Shown here: in pieces, positions 46,058 to 58,000 of the stretch
How the letters are laid out: every line of letters begins with the position of its first letter
Numbering within the stretch: position 1 is the first letter of the stretch
Assembly (NCBI GenBank): GCA_016490735.1
Contig: JAEMWC010000351.1
Coordinates: 713,501 to 777,500, forward strand
Origin: Pachyseris speciosa
Taxonomy: Eukaryota; Cnidaria; Anthozoa; Scleractinia; Pachyseridae
Reading direction: 5' to 3'
DNA: 64,000 bases
Program-made: the position numbers and the translations under genes
The notes under the pieces: generated by a model
Database searches by the model: none
Seen by the model: only the letters and a program-made list of their open reading frames with translations
Told to the model about the DNA's origin: nothing

Positions 46058-49000
46058 CAGCAGTAGGTAGCTTTTACCAGTGGTCGTCTTGACTTTTTGT
46101 GTTACAGGGTTTGAGTATGGGATTCTCATGGAAGTGGCAATATAAATTTAGCTGTCCATGTTGTTTCCATCTTAAGATACATTTGGTGATCTTTAATCCA
46201 CTTTTCAGGATTTCAATAAATTTACCAGGTTTTTAATATGACATAATAATTATTTGCAACATTGAAATGACAAATTACAGTCTTATTCAAGCAGAAGTTT
46301 AAAAACAAAATTTTTAGTGTTTCTTTCATTTATATGTGGAGCCCTAAATGTAATTTAGGCTAAGTTTAACGTGAAACAATATTGCTGCCCAGCAGTCTCC
46401 CCCAGGGTGGTGTACAGGGTGGCCAGGGGATTTGGGCAAAGGCTCTTTACAGCTCAGCTTTGGATGTCAAGTCATTCAATGTGTTTTTCGCTGCTGGACA
46501 GATATCGTTAAGCTTTTCTCTAAGCCCACCCATCCCCCTTGTTTTCATGATAAGTATCCTTTTGTTTCCACTGTTAGTTCAGTGTGATGGTGCCTGGTGG
46601 TTGCCACTCACAGGGTTGTCATGGATACCCTGTGCTCAGTTCAGTTTGCTTGGCCCCACCATCCTTTCAGGCACCATTCCCCAAGCTTATCTGTATTGAC
46701 AAGTTCAACACTTGCTTAAATTTCAATGATAGATGTTTCCAATTACATTTTATTGAAGTGATAATGAACTATTAATTTTCATGTACATATTTTTCCGTAC
46801 ATTCAAATATATACACTGTATAATGCTATGTAGTATCAAAAGCCTTGTATATTGGTACATCTTCAATTTCTTTCTTGGCCTAACTGGGTTTGACATGTGG
46901 TGTGTTTAGCCACAATATTTTCTAAGTTTGAATCTGCTTTCGCCAATCTTTCTCCAGCATAACTTTCATGTAGGTATGAATGCAAGAAGTTATTATTTTT
47001 ACAAACAGAAAATTCCTACAGTATATATTATATGAGGTTATATTTAAATTGCAAAATGTGTAATACACATGTATATTTTGGCTTAAATTATTAAGGTATT
47101 TATTCCCAAGAAACTGAACTTTGAATAAAATAAAAGATTTAACAGACATGACTAAATCTAGGGTTCTTCGTGTGGTTTATCTTTCAACTGTAAGTAACTG
47201 CCAACAATCGTGTCAAAATCACAATGGCATGAACACATTATTTTAACACCTGTCCCATTGCCAGGGCACACTTCCTTCATTGAAGAAGTATTCTTTGAAT
47301 ATGTCTCGCACACCTTTTGCCAACCTGCTAGCATTGTGCCCAGAATTAGGAACTGGTAAAGGGTTCATCTGGAGCTCTGATGACCGCCAGGACCCAGGGA
47401 CCACCTCACCAGTTGAGATGTCCTTCTCATCGGCAAGACCCTTTGGTGAGTAGATCTGCTTTGACACTTTGTTAGATCTTAAAAAATTGTGCAGGGTCAA
47501 AGCTGCCAAAGTTAAGTCTTCCACAAAAGTAGGAGAGAGCTGTATTGGTGTTAGAAACACCCTCCTTCTATTGGCCATGATGCCAAACAGGTTTTCTGAT
47601 AGACGTCTAGCTCTGCTGTGTCTGAAGTCAAAGTAATGATACATACATAAGTTAGCAAGAGGGACTGTTATTTATGAACAAAGGAGGACAGACAGGCTAT
47701 TGGTATGGTTTTTTTCTTTGGAAAGTCAATGTAGTCTCTGCAAGTGACCACTTCTACTAGGCAACCACCTCTGACAATAACCTCTCTTTTATCAGTTAAA
47801 CTCTATAAAAATACTCTTATTAAATAATGACTACCCTGCATTCATATATATTGCAAGGTAGAATTTCTTAATACATGTAACAGCTGAATTGTTCAAGTTT
47901 CAGAACTGTATAGTCCACATTACAGCTTCCAAGTTTAGTAAATTTTGGCATAGAAACCAAGGTTGCAATATTTCTGGAGTGAGGTTGAAGAAACCTTCTA
48001 CAAAAATACATTTCCCTGGGATCTTAACACCTAAAAGAAGCCCTGCTCCCTGTTCCCCCCACAAATGTTGGTCAAATTATATGGTTAGTAAGGTATGTGA
48101 CCTACAGTTATAATAACGTGCTCTACACTTATAAGAAACACCATTCAAATGTGAGGATATACTTCAGTTGTTAGATAGTTTTTGCCCATTCGATTTTTTG
48201 TTATTTATTATATGGCAAGGTAGTCCTAAGGTAAATCCGAACATTCTGATTGGTTCTTTCTTCATCGGGATTTCGCCATACGGGCTGTTTCCATGGAAAC
48301 GGTCATAAGCTGTGTATTTTTGTTTTCGAAAGTCAGCAAATTCAAAACAAGCATGGACCGAGTGCCATATAATGAACTACTTACTAACCTAGCTTGGTCA
48401 TTTTTGTACAGACCGAGCACAGCGAGGTCTGTAATGCCACAACTTCAGGGCAATATTCCCCAGTACGGCCCTCGTGCTCAGTTAGTAAGAGGTTAATATT
48501 ATATTGTTGTAATATGGGCAAGAGGGTGTAATTTTAATTGATAACTTCTTCAAGAACTAGTTCGAGTCCACCCTTTGTAAGTCTTTGCACTTTCTTTTCT
48601 TCAGTCCCCTGCAGTTTTAATTTCATTTGTGCCCTCAAAGATGTTCAAGAAATGAAAGACCAGTGAACATCGTGAAAAATGTCCTATAAATATGATTATC
48701 CACAAAATAACCTTTATTTCAACTTTCTTTAAAGTATGGTAGTCTATCAGAGTCCATCAGAGAAACAAAAGGGTAGACGCATACCTAAACAAAAGTACAT
48801 ACAAAATAATGATGAATGACACCTGTTAATTAGGAGTTATAGAATCTATAAGCAGCATTTTTTATTGGATGAGATGGGGGTGGGGCATTTGCCTTCATTT
48901 TTGTTCTAAATGCAAGGCATTTAAACCGACTAATTTTCCCCACCCCCGGGATTTTGCAATTTAAATAAAATGCTACCGTCTGGGGGCAGGCCAAGGTGGG

Positions 49001-52000
49001 GCTGGGGGATGTGCTCTGCTGGATTATAGCATATCTAACTTTGGGCATACCACTAACTGAGTTGTTGTTGTTGTTGTTGTTATATTCGATTCTCACCTGT
49101 AATTGTAAATCCGCTCTTCGAGACTGAGATTTCTTTGTGGGTATGGCTTCATAACAAACGGCCGTAAAGCAAAAGCGTCATCGCCCACAAGGACGTGAGG
49201 CACTGGTTCTTTACCAAAGGGAAGGGGTTGATCTTCAGGCACTCCGATGCTACAGTGTACCTTCCTCTAACTTCTTCAACAACAGTGTTTTGTTCCAGAT
49301 TCCTCCATCTGAAACTCGGCCATTTGTCCCAACATCGGCATACAAACATTCGTAATTTGGCCCGGCGACAGCCATCAGCACCACAGAATGGGTTCCCTTA
49401 TAGTTATAGTAGAACGAGCCACTTCCACTTGGAGGGCAAATTACGACATGTTTCCCATCGATTGCTCCAATACAGTTCGGAAACTGCCACATACGCTCGA
49501 AATCTTCGGCAATTTGCAACCACTCGGGACAACTTGACGGGGTTGACATGTATCGGGCTCCGAGAACTAAATAAATTGCTTGACATACCTCACGAACAAT
49601 GTAAGAGACGGTCGATTTGCCCATGCGAAATTGAAAGTGCAAAGAGCGAAATGTTTCTCCTGTGGCAAGGAACCGGAGGGTGAGAGCTAGTCTTGCGGCA
49701 GGTGAAATAACTCTGTGGCCACCTACAACTTGGTGTTTGGTAATCTCAGGCCCGATAGCCGTCAATATTTCCTGAAAGGTTTCAAAGTTCATTCGCAACA
49801 TTTCTTTGTACGCGGCAGTGTCCTCCACTCGCAATTCTTCCACCAATTTCAACATGCCCCTTTCGTTTCTCCTTTTTATCCATTCCCTTGTCCGTCCTCT
49901 CTTCCACCAACGCTCTCCAGATTCATCCTCCGTACATCCCTCTAACAAATCGATTACTATTAAGCAAGCTGCCGCCCTCTTTCGTCGCGATAAATTCATA
50001 CTTTTTCAAGTTTGTCTCTCTCGAAGCCATTTTAGTGCTCACATTTTACGCGGAAAGAGCCCGAACTAGCTGCTGGCGTGACCTTTGCTCGCGCGACTGC
50101 CGGTGAACTATCATCAACTATCATCGACTATCATGCGCCGTTTGACCATGTGAATGATAGTTGGTGATAGTTGATGATAGTTTGTAGAGAATCAACTATC
50201 ATCGACTATCTATGAAGGTAGATTGTGGACAAAATGTTCGATTCGTCGTTTCGTTATGGCGTTTCATCGTTTCCGCACACCGATTCTTCTAGTCGAGTCG
50301 TTGTTTTCCGAGTTCGACTCGTCGTACTGCCAGTTCGACTCGTCGGCTGGCCTTTTCGACTCGTCGTTTTCCGAGTTCGACTCATCACTGAACACATCGG
50401 CTCGTCGTCGTTTGTCGTTTTGCCGTTTCGTCGTTTCGTCATGTCGTTTCATCGTTTCGTTATGGCGTTTCATCGTTTCGACTCGTCCACTCAGAGAGGC
50501 TATAATTCGACTGATAATACATGAAGTGTTACTTGATTCCATGCAGTGATACATGACGTATTTATCCAGAATAATAATTTGTTTGCTCTCTGCCAACTGA
50601 AATGGATTCTTCGAAGAGCTATTTACGCCATAGCATCGAATTGGTCTTGAATCGAGTAAATGATCGTTTTCATGAAAATGAAAATGGAATTGGATATCTT
50701 GTAACACACCTTGACAGAGTTTTGTATATTCTAGCACGTGCATCTTCGTTGTTTAACATCCCCCACAGCTGGAGTGTTTGTTGCAAAGAGCTCGTCAAAT
50801 GTGTTTTGTTCTTGGTGGTTATGACAACTCATTACAAAGGCAGTTGTTCAAGTGTACAGGATGCAGGAGTCGTCCCAGTATAGATATTCCTAAAGAACTT
50901 CTGGAACAATACCTTGAGAACAATTTTACTCCTGAACAAATTGCTCGACTTTTCTGTGTGTCTACCAAGACAATCCGACGACGCATCATTGAATATCAAC
51001 TCCACTTTGAAAAACACAGTTCTCTAACCGACGTAGAATTGGATGATGTTATGTTAGTATGAATTCTTTCATTGTCGTATTTGGGATTCCAATGCTTGCT
51101 TTATATTGATGTGTATACTGGTCAATATATATTGGTTTGGCAAAATTTATACATGAGGCTGAATGCTGTTTCCAAGAGCTTACAAAGTGGCATGATTTAA
51201 GTAACGGAAACAACATTACGAAATTTTTTTCAAAATGTAAGAAGGCTTATAGATTATCAAATTAGTAATAATAACATCTTGACCAGGTGTTATTTTTTAT
51301 CGAAGGTTTTATCATGTATGTTTTAGTATAAATATTACAGATTAATATTTTTTAAATTATATTTCATAGAAAAACAGCATATTGACTATATAACAACAGC
51401 TGGATTCCCCAGCTACTTTTTGCACGTCTCCACCTAACTCAAAAATTAGTGACAGCCCTGCATGTATTGATAATGTATTTTTAGTCAATGCCACAGGTGT
51501 ATAACTTAAATGAATAAAATATTGGTGTACCAATACTCAGAGTCAAACCTATGATCTCTGGCTTTTTAGTCCATAGAAACATTCTGCATATGTTCAATGA
51601 AATATTGTTATGTTACATGTATGTTTCACAGTGTGAATACTATATCCAGGTCCACTACTTAGGGCAAAGTAAACCATTCCTATAACAGGAAGAAATATGT
51701 TGAACCACTATTAAGCAGCAATCCTTGGGTAAATGCCAAATGGCCACTTTGCAGGGGCGGGCTGCTTTACAGGCTTTGGCTAGATATTAGCACTAGTTGT
51801 GGAAGAAAAATCACTGAATATCAAGTGCATAAAAAGGACAATACACTTGCTGAGGATTTTCCATGGAAGTGAATGAGGAATGAGTCAGGTACATTGTAAC
51901 ACAGTGACAGTGCTCTACAGCAAATTGTGTTGTCAACACTATGAGAGATTGAGGATCATTTTTGAAAGGGGAAGGGCCAGTTCCTGTGGTGGCAAGGAGA

Positions 52001-55000
52001 CAGTTAAAAAAACTTAATGTGATGTCTCAATAAAGACAGTTCCAGTATTTTCAGCTTCTCATGGGAGAGGGAGCAGTGTAACCCCCAAAATCCCCTTCCT
52101 TGCATCCACCGCTGAAATATGTTTTTCATGCCTTGCTTATCTATTTGGTCAAAAGCTCTTTGCAACAAACACTCCAGCTGTGGGGGGATGTTAAACAACG
52201 AAGATGCACGTGCTAGAATATACAAAACTCTGTCAAGGTGTGTTACAAGATATCCAATTCCATTTTCACTTTCATGAAAACGATCATTTACTCGATTCAA
52301 GACCAATTCGATGCTATGGCGTAAGTAGCTCTTCAAAGAATCCATTTCAGTTGGCAGAGAGCAAATAAATTATTATTCTGGATAAATACGTCATGTATCA
52401 CTGCATGGAATCAAGTAACACTTCATGTATTATCAGTCGAATTATAGCCTCTCTGAGTGGACGAGTCGAAACGATGAAACGCCATAACGAAACGATGAAA
52501 CGACATGACGAAACGACGAAACGGCAAAACGACAAACGACGACGAGCCGATGTGCTCAGTGATGAGTCGAACTCGGAAAACGACGAGTCGAAAAGGCCAG
52601 CCGATGAGTCGAACTGGCAATGCGATGAGTCGAACTGGCAGTACGACGAGTCGAACTCGGAAAACAACGACTCGACTAGAAGAATCGGTGTGCGGAAACG
52701 ATGAAACGCCATAACGAAACGACGAATCGAACATTTTGTCCACAATCTACCTTCATAACTATCATGCGCCGTTTGACCAGGGCTTAAAGTTCTTCCGCAG
52801 CTGCGAGCAGCACTCTATTATTCTTCGCAAACAAATTCTTGGAGTGCGCTATATCCCGACAGACTAGCAAAGCCTACAGGAACTTGTGTTTACGTGACTA
52901 GAAGCTGCATAAACCTTTTTTGGCGTCCGAATATTCGACATTTTGACCTCTCGCGCGTAAAATTACCTCGCGGAGTTTCTTACTGTGACACAAACCAGAT
53001 GTGTTAATTTTTATGCAAATCTTACCATTCCCCGGTGGGCTAAGTATAACCAAACTCCTGACTTGCTAGCCCCTCCCTCTATGTTATGTTTTGTCATCTC
53101 CCAGATTCTGGGAGACACGTGACCAGCGTTTTCCAGGGTCTTTTCTCTCTCGCTCCAGGGGGCGGGAAGAGGAGAGACGCTGGGAACGAGGTTGTTATAT
53201 TTGCCGTTTTTGGCAGTCAGAAACGTCAGCTAGCATTTTCGGAACGAAAGAAAAACGTTTCCTAGAGAGTTCGTGGAAAGTTCATTTCAGCTAGCATTTT
53301 CTCAAAGGAAGATTTTGTTCCCTAACATTTTCGGGCAATTAAAATTTCACCTAAGGAATCCGAACAGATCAAATTCTTCAAGCTAACGAAAACATCACTT
53401 TAAACAGACTTCAAAAACCGCAAGGTACTTTAAAATGCCTTTCTACAGCTTTTGGTTGATTTGTCTTGTTGAGTGCCCCTGACCTATTTCTCGTTGTTAA
53501 TTGCGGTCGGATTTGTGACGAATGCGTCATTGTGGTCAAGAATAGACTGATGCCACTGTTTAGCACTTGTGAAATCTTTTATTTTAACTTTTAATCTTAA
53601 AAGCCCTTACTTTTCGTTGAGTGTTCGTTCAAGAGCAAGTAATTATTGCAACAGGAGCCTTTAGGAGACAGTTGAGCTCCAATGCTGAGCGAGAGGTGCC
53701 CTGTCCAGTAAAATACCAATCATTAATTTAGTTGGCGTGACGCTTTGTCGAAGTACTTTTTGCAGTGTTTCAATAGATGTAAACCTTCTGGCGCTCGAGA
53801 ACCTTTTTTAGCGGATACAACCGATACAACAGAAGCAGAAAGTAACATTAGTGTTTAAAGGAGCACTGTCACCGGGATTCATGCTGTTTTTGGTTCAAAC
53901 TGCCAAAATTACTGCCGTTTACCTATTATCGTGCAAAAAATGCTCCTACAGATTCCAGTTAAATTTTAGCAGGGCGAGCTAACCATAATAATTTTTTAGG
54001 TAATTTGTCAATGCATAGCTTGAAATTTTAAACAAACTGGCAAGTTTTAAGGCAATCCAAACCAGTTTACGGGCTACCCCCTGCATTGTCAGTTCCCTCT
54101 GTGTCTGCTGCAATCCAGCCTACAATTCAGCCATCAGTTTACGGGCTACCCCCTGCATTGTCAGTTCCCTCTGTGTCTGCTGCGATCCAGCCTACAATTC
54201 AGTCATCAGTTTACGGGCTACCCCCTACATTGTCAGTTCCTTCTGTGTCTGCTGCAATCCAGCCTACAATTCAGTCATCAGTTTACGGGCTACCCCCTGC
54301 ATTGTCAGTTCCCTCTGTGTCTGCTGCGATCCAGCCTACAATTCAGTCATCAGTTTACGGACTACCCCCTGCATTGTCAGTTCCTTCTGTGTCTGCTGCA
54401 ATCCAGTCTACAATTCAGTCATCAGTTTACGGGCTACCCCCTGCATTGTCAGTTCCTTCTGTGTCTGCTGCAATCCAGCCTACCAGTCAGTCATCAGTTT
54501 ACGGGCTACCCCCTACATTGTCAGTTCCTTCTGTGTCTGCTGCGATCCAGCCTACAATTCAGTCATCAGTTTACGGGCTACCCCCTGCATTGTCAGTTCC
54601 TTCTGTGTCTGCTGCGATCCAGCCTACAATTCAGTCATCAGTTTACGGGCTACCCCTGCATTGTCAGTTCCCTCTGTGTCTGCTGCAATCCAGCCTACCA
54701 GTCAGTCATCAGTTTACGGGCTACCCCCTGCATTGTCAGTTCCTTCTGTGTCTGCTGCAATCCAGCCTACCAGTCAGTCATCAGTTTACGGGCTACCCCC
54801 TACATTGTCAGTTCCTTCTGTGTCTGCTGCGATCCAGCCTACAATTCAGTCATCAGTTTACGGGCTACCCCCTACATTGTCAGTTCCTTCTGTGTCTGCT
54901 GCAATCCAGCCTACCAGTCAGTCATCAGTTTACGGGCTACCCCCTACATTGTCAGTTCCTTCTGTGTCTGCTGCGATCCAGCCTACAATTCAGTCATCAG

Positions 55001-58000
55001 TTTACGGGCTACCCCCTGCATTGTCAGTTCCTTCTGTGTCTGCTGCAATCCAGCCTACAATTCAGTCATCAGTTTACGGGCTATCCCCTACATTGTGAGT
55101 TCCTTCTGTGTCTGCTGCAATCCAGCCTACCAGTCAGTCATCAGTTTACGGGCTACCCCCTGCATTGTCAGTTCCTTCTGTGTCTGCTGCAATCCAACCT
55201 ACAATTCAGTCATCAGTTTACGGGCTATCCCCTGCATTGTCAGTTCCCTCTGTGTCTGCTGCGATCCAGCCTACAATTCAGTCATCAGTTTACGGGCTAT
55301 CCCCTACATTGTCAGTTCCTTCTGTCTCTGCTGCAATCCAGCTTTTAGGTCAGCCATCAGCTGAAGGAGCATCACTGCCTCCTTCTTCAGCAAAGGATTT
55401 CCACTCTGTACAAACTGTAACACAAGTATCTGACCACCCTGTGCTTTCAACAGTTACTGATGTTCCTCATGTCTCGTTTTCTGACCAGCATCCTGGTTTG
55501 CCGATCCCAACTAGTTACAACTGGCCAACAAATGTTTACCCAGCAACCAGTAATGCTTCCTTTTTCTCAAATTCATCTGCAACTGTAAGAAGTTTACCTA
55601 CTGGTCCAGTAAGGACTCTGAGCCATCAAGGCCCTATGTTAGCCTCACAAGAAGGTATAATGTCAATGTACCCAGTGGTTTGGGCACCTGTCAGTGGCCC
55701 AGAAGGAATGTGATCTTCCTATATGCAACCTAATGTGGCGTCCCCTTTTTCTTATGGAACATCTGCACAATACACTTAAATGAACCCAGAGACGTCCTGG
55801 ACACCATCAACTGACTCCCCGACTGAGTCAAACAAGCAGAAGCCCACCTGGCTCCAACGCAGACATCCGTCTTAAGAAAATAGTTCTACCTACATTCACT
55901 AGCCTAAGAAAGGATTGGCCTGAATTCAAGGCAGTATGGAAACAGTTGGCGGAAAATGCATACAGCAATAAGACGGCCCTAGCACACGAGTTAAAGAGGT
56001 CAGTTAGAGGCGAAGCCTGTAAACGAATTAATTCTGTGTATGTTACTAAGCCAGAAGCGTATGATATTATGTGGAACAGACTAGAAACTCACTACGAGGA
56101 TGCTAGTGCGAGTGTTCAAGCAGCATTGGATGATCTGCAGAGGTTGAAACCTGTCAAATAGGAAGATTAGAAAAGTCTCATGGACTTAGTCGACGAAGTA
56201 GTCTTCTTACTGTCAGCTTGAAGAGCTGAATAGGTTGAACACGTTAACCATGCGAGATGTTGATTTTGTAAATGAACTGCTGCCAAATCATTTGAAAGTT
56301 GAGTGGACACGGAAATATCATGACATGTCACTAGCAGAGAAAGTTCATCCGTTCACCCCTTTCATGAGGTTCCTGGAACGTGAACGAGCAGCGGTGGTAA
56401 GACTAGCAAAAAATCAACGTAAACTGAAAAGAAAGCCTGAGACCCCCCAAAACTGCTGATCACGGAAAGGGACAATCTCACCACAGTGACAGTTCAAATT
56501 GTCGTGATCAACACAGCAAAGGAGGCGTTATTGTTGTGTTCACCCTGACCATAGAAGAGACACAGTCCATCACTCCACATTAGAATGCAAAGAATTTCTG
56601 AAGTTGCCTGTCAGTGCTAGATTTGACCTTCTGAAAGAAGTACATGCGTGTTTTGTTTTGTTTATCACAGGAGAGAGAACTGCCCCAACAAGAAGCCTTG
56701 TTCGTCTTGCGGTCGCAAGGACCATAACTATCTGTTGTGTAGATCTGAGAAACCAGTTGAGAAAACAAGGGAAGTTCCCGAGCCATCCAGTCAAGGCCAC
56801 ACCCAAGCTCAAGCAGCAACTCATGCCTCACAAAGTGTTTCCATCGCCTTGTATCCGATACAACAAGCAAAGGTGTGTAATAGCGACAAAACTGTCAGCA
56901 TATTTTGCGATGGTGGGTCTAACACCACGTATATACAGTACCACCACGTATATACAGAATTAATGCGAAAAGGCTCAATTCAGTCTTGATGTAACAACGA
57001 TGGGAAACGTAGAGGAAACGTACTACACTCGGCAGTACCAATTCACATTGAGGACAAGTACAGGCAAGAAAGTGAACATCACTGCATACGGCATGGACAA
57101 GATCACTGTGCCCGTTAGTAAACTAGACTGACTAAGGTCTTAGCAAACTTGTTCCCAGATTATGACCCTGAGTCCCTGCAGAGAAAGGCAACTCGTGTGG
57201 ATATCCTTCTTGGAAATGACTATTTTGGCCTACAGCCCAAAAAGGAAGAAGCAAAATGTGGTCCCAATTTGAGCGTCATGAGTGGAGAATTTGGAGTCTG
57301 TGTGCAAGGGACTCCTTATTTGCGCGAAGGAAGAGAATTTGACTCCAATCTTGTCAAGACAATACATGACCCCACGATTAAAGCTGAGAATTATCACATC
57401 TGCCGAAACACACACCCTGAATTTCAGCCAGCACTTGTTGAGCCAGTCAGATTATCACTGTTGAACAATGTCACAGACAGAGAGAAAAATTCAGACTGTT
57501 CCGTGAATCTTAGTTGTTTCTTCACCGGTAAACGCATGGAAAAGGAAGTAGAGTGCTTCATCATTGGAGAAGAGCTTGGCACAGAGACCATTCCACGTTG
57601 TGGTGGCTGTCGTTGTGGGAAATGTCCAACCGTTGGTCATACTTATTCATTTAAAGAAGAGCAGGAACTTAAGTTGATTCAGAATAACCTTGAGCATGAT
57701 GAATCAAAACAGTGCTGGGTCACAAGTTATCCCTGGCTGGTGGATCCTAGTAGCCTGCCCGATAATTATGACACAGCCTTCACTACCCTGACAAGTACAG
57801 AACGTGCACTTGGTAAGAATGAACAGTGGGCTGAACGTACAAACAGCAAATGAATGACATGCTGGAACGTGGTGTCACTCGGAAGCTCTCGCAGCAGGAG
57901 TACAGGAGTGGCATGGTCCAGTATTCTACATCTCCCATCTAGCCGTAGTCAATCCCACGTCTCATTCAACACCTGTGCGAATAGTTTTTAACTCCAGTCA

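Larger units (their letters stand above)
50211..52757. mobile_element. 2.55-kb DNA transposon with ~600-bp inverted repeats, 6-bp target duplication (IS3EU-like)
   Basis: Arms 50211-50792 and 52154-52757 are inverted, beginning TATGAAGGTAGATTGTGG. The flanking ACTATC (50205-50210 and 52758-52763) is duplicated once, and without the insert the Harbinger end reads through normally. A 6-bp duplication and TAY...RTA ends fit my recollection of the IS3EU superfamily. The arms contain degenerate CGACTCGTCG/GAGTCGAAC words and the start of a protein (50602, and inverted at 52345). The middle (51063-52150) has no catalytic core, so the element is non-autonomous. Confidence 0.82.
44636..52784. mobile_element. 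Harbinger transposon, complete ends, TSD TAA
   Basis: Ends AGCCCTGGTCAAACGGCGCA and the exact inverse, flanked by TAA (44633-44635 and 52785-52787), the typical PIF/Harbinger duplication. Subterminal zones (44657-44840 and 50104-50210) are full of ACTATCATCGACT/ACTATCATCAACT words, probable transposase-binding repeats. It carries a MADF DNA-binding gene (+) and a DDE transposase (-). The right end is split by another element at 50211-52757. Without that insert the Harbinger is 5.6 kb. Confidence 0.92.
38681..52941 (-). pseudogene. DUF6589-type transposase gene, interrupted
   Basis: Minus-strand exons: 52941-52788 plus 44632-44377 (one exon split by a Harbinger), 41946-41605, 41240-40767, 40277-39975, 39685-38681. 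The N-terminus is a cysteine zinc module (SCRLC and CRPCERR). The middle has VLVLDNIDWEVK, SDKQNKSVHAVATS and ERYKIFLGRILCELFPAF. Then come FGDQLTRVRLAGAKDLRAG and IVDWHTKRSFL, the DUF6589 signature (presumed catalytic acids are the Asp of LDNID and the Asp of FGDQLT). The C-terminus has REKLQRRNVTID, IDLLQENRNKSLKK and SHSHRSTAADE. The downstream exons are clean. Exon 1 is destroyed by the Harbinger and carries stops near 52870 and 44615, so the copy is dead although its core is well kept. Exons between 44377 and 41946 may be missing from this model. Confidence 0.75.
35988..53194. mobile_element. 17.2-kb helicase-carrying DNA transposon (DUF6589 transposase), nested insertions
   Basis: Terminal inverted repeats 35988-36069 and 53110-53194 start CAACCTCGTTCCCAGCG and differ only by small indels. 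Flanks are TTATATTTTG (35978-35987) and TTATATTTG (53195-53203), a 9-10 bp duplication with one T slip. Inside are a RecQ-type helicase (+, 36174-37867) and a DUF6589-type transposase (-, 52941-38681) that converge. Inserted later were a mariner-like MITE, a SINE, a foldback element (42414-44066) and a Harbinger (44636-52784), so the original element was about 7 kb. Academ elements also carry accessory SF2 helicases, but their reported duplications are shorter, so the superfamily is open. Confidence 0.8.

Noticed and set aside
50223..50549. Ser/Asp/Glu-rich frames in the arms of the 2.5-kb element (also 52393-52745)
   Set aside because: They follow the degenerate GAGTCGAAC-type terminal repeat and appear in several frames of both arms.
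54062..55345. CRISPR-like array
   Set aside because: Units are contiguous 72-bp coding repeats without spacers, and the DNA is animal.
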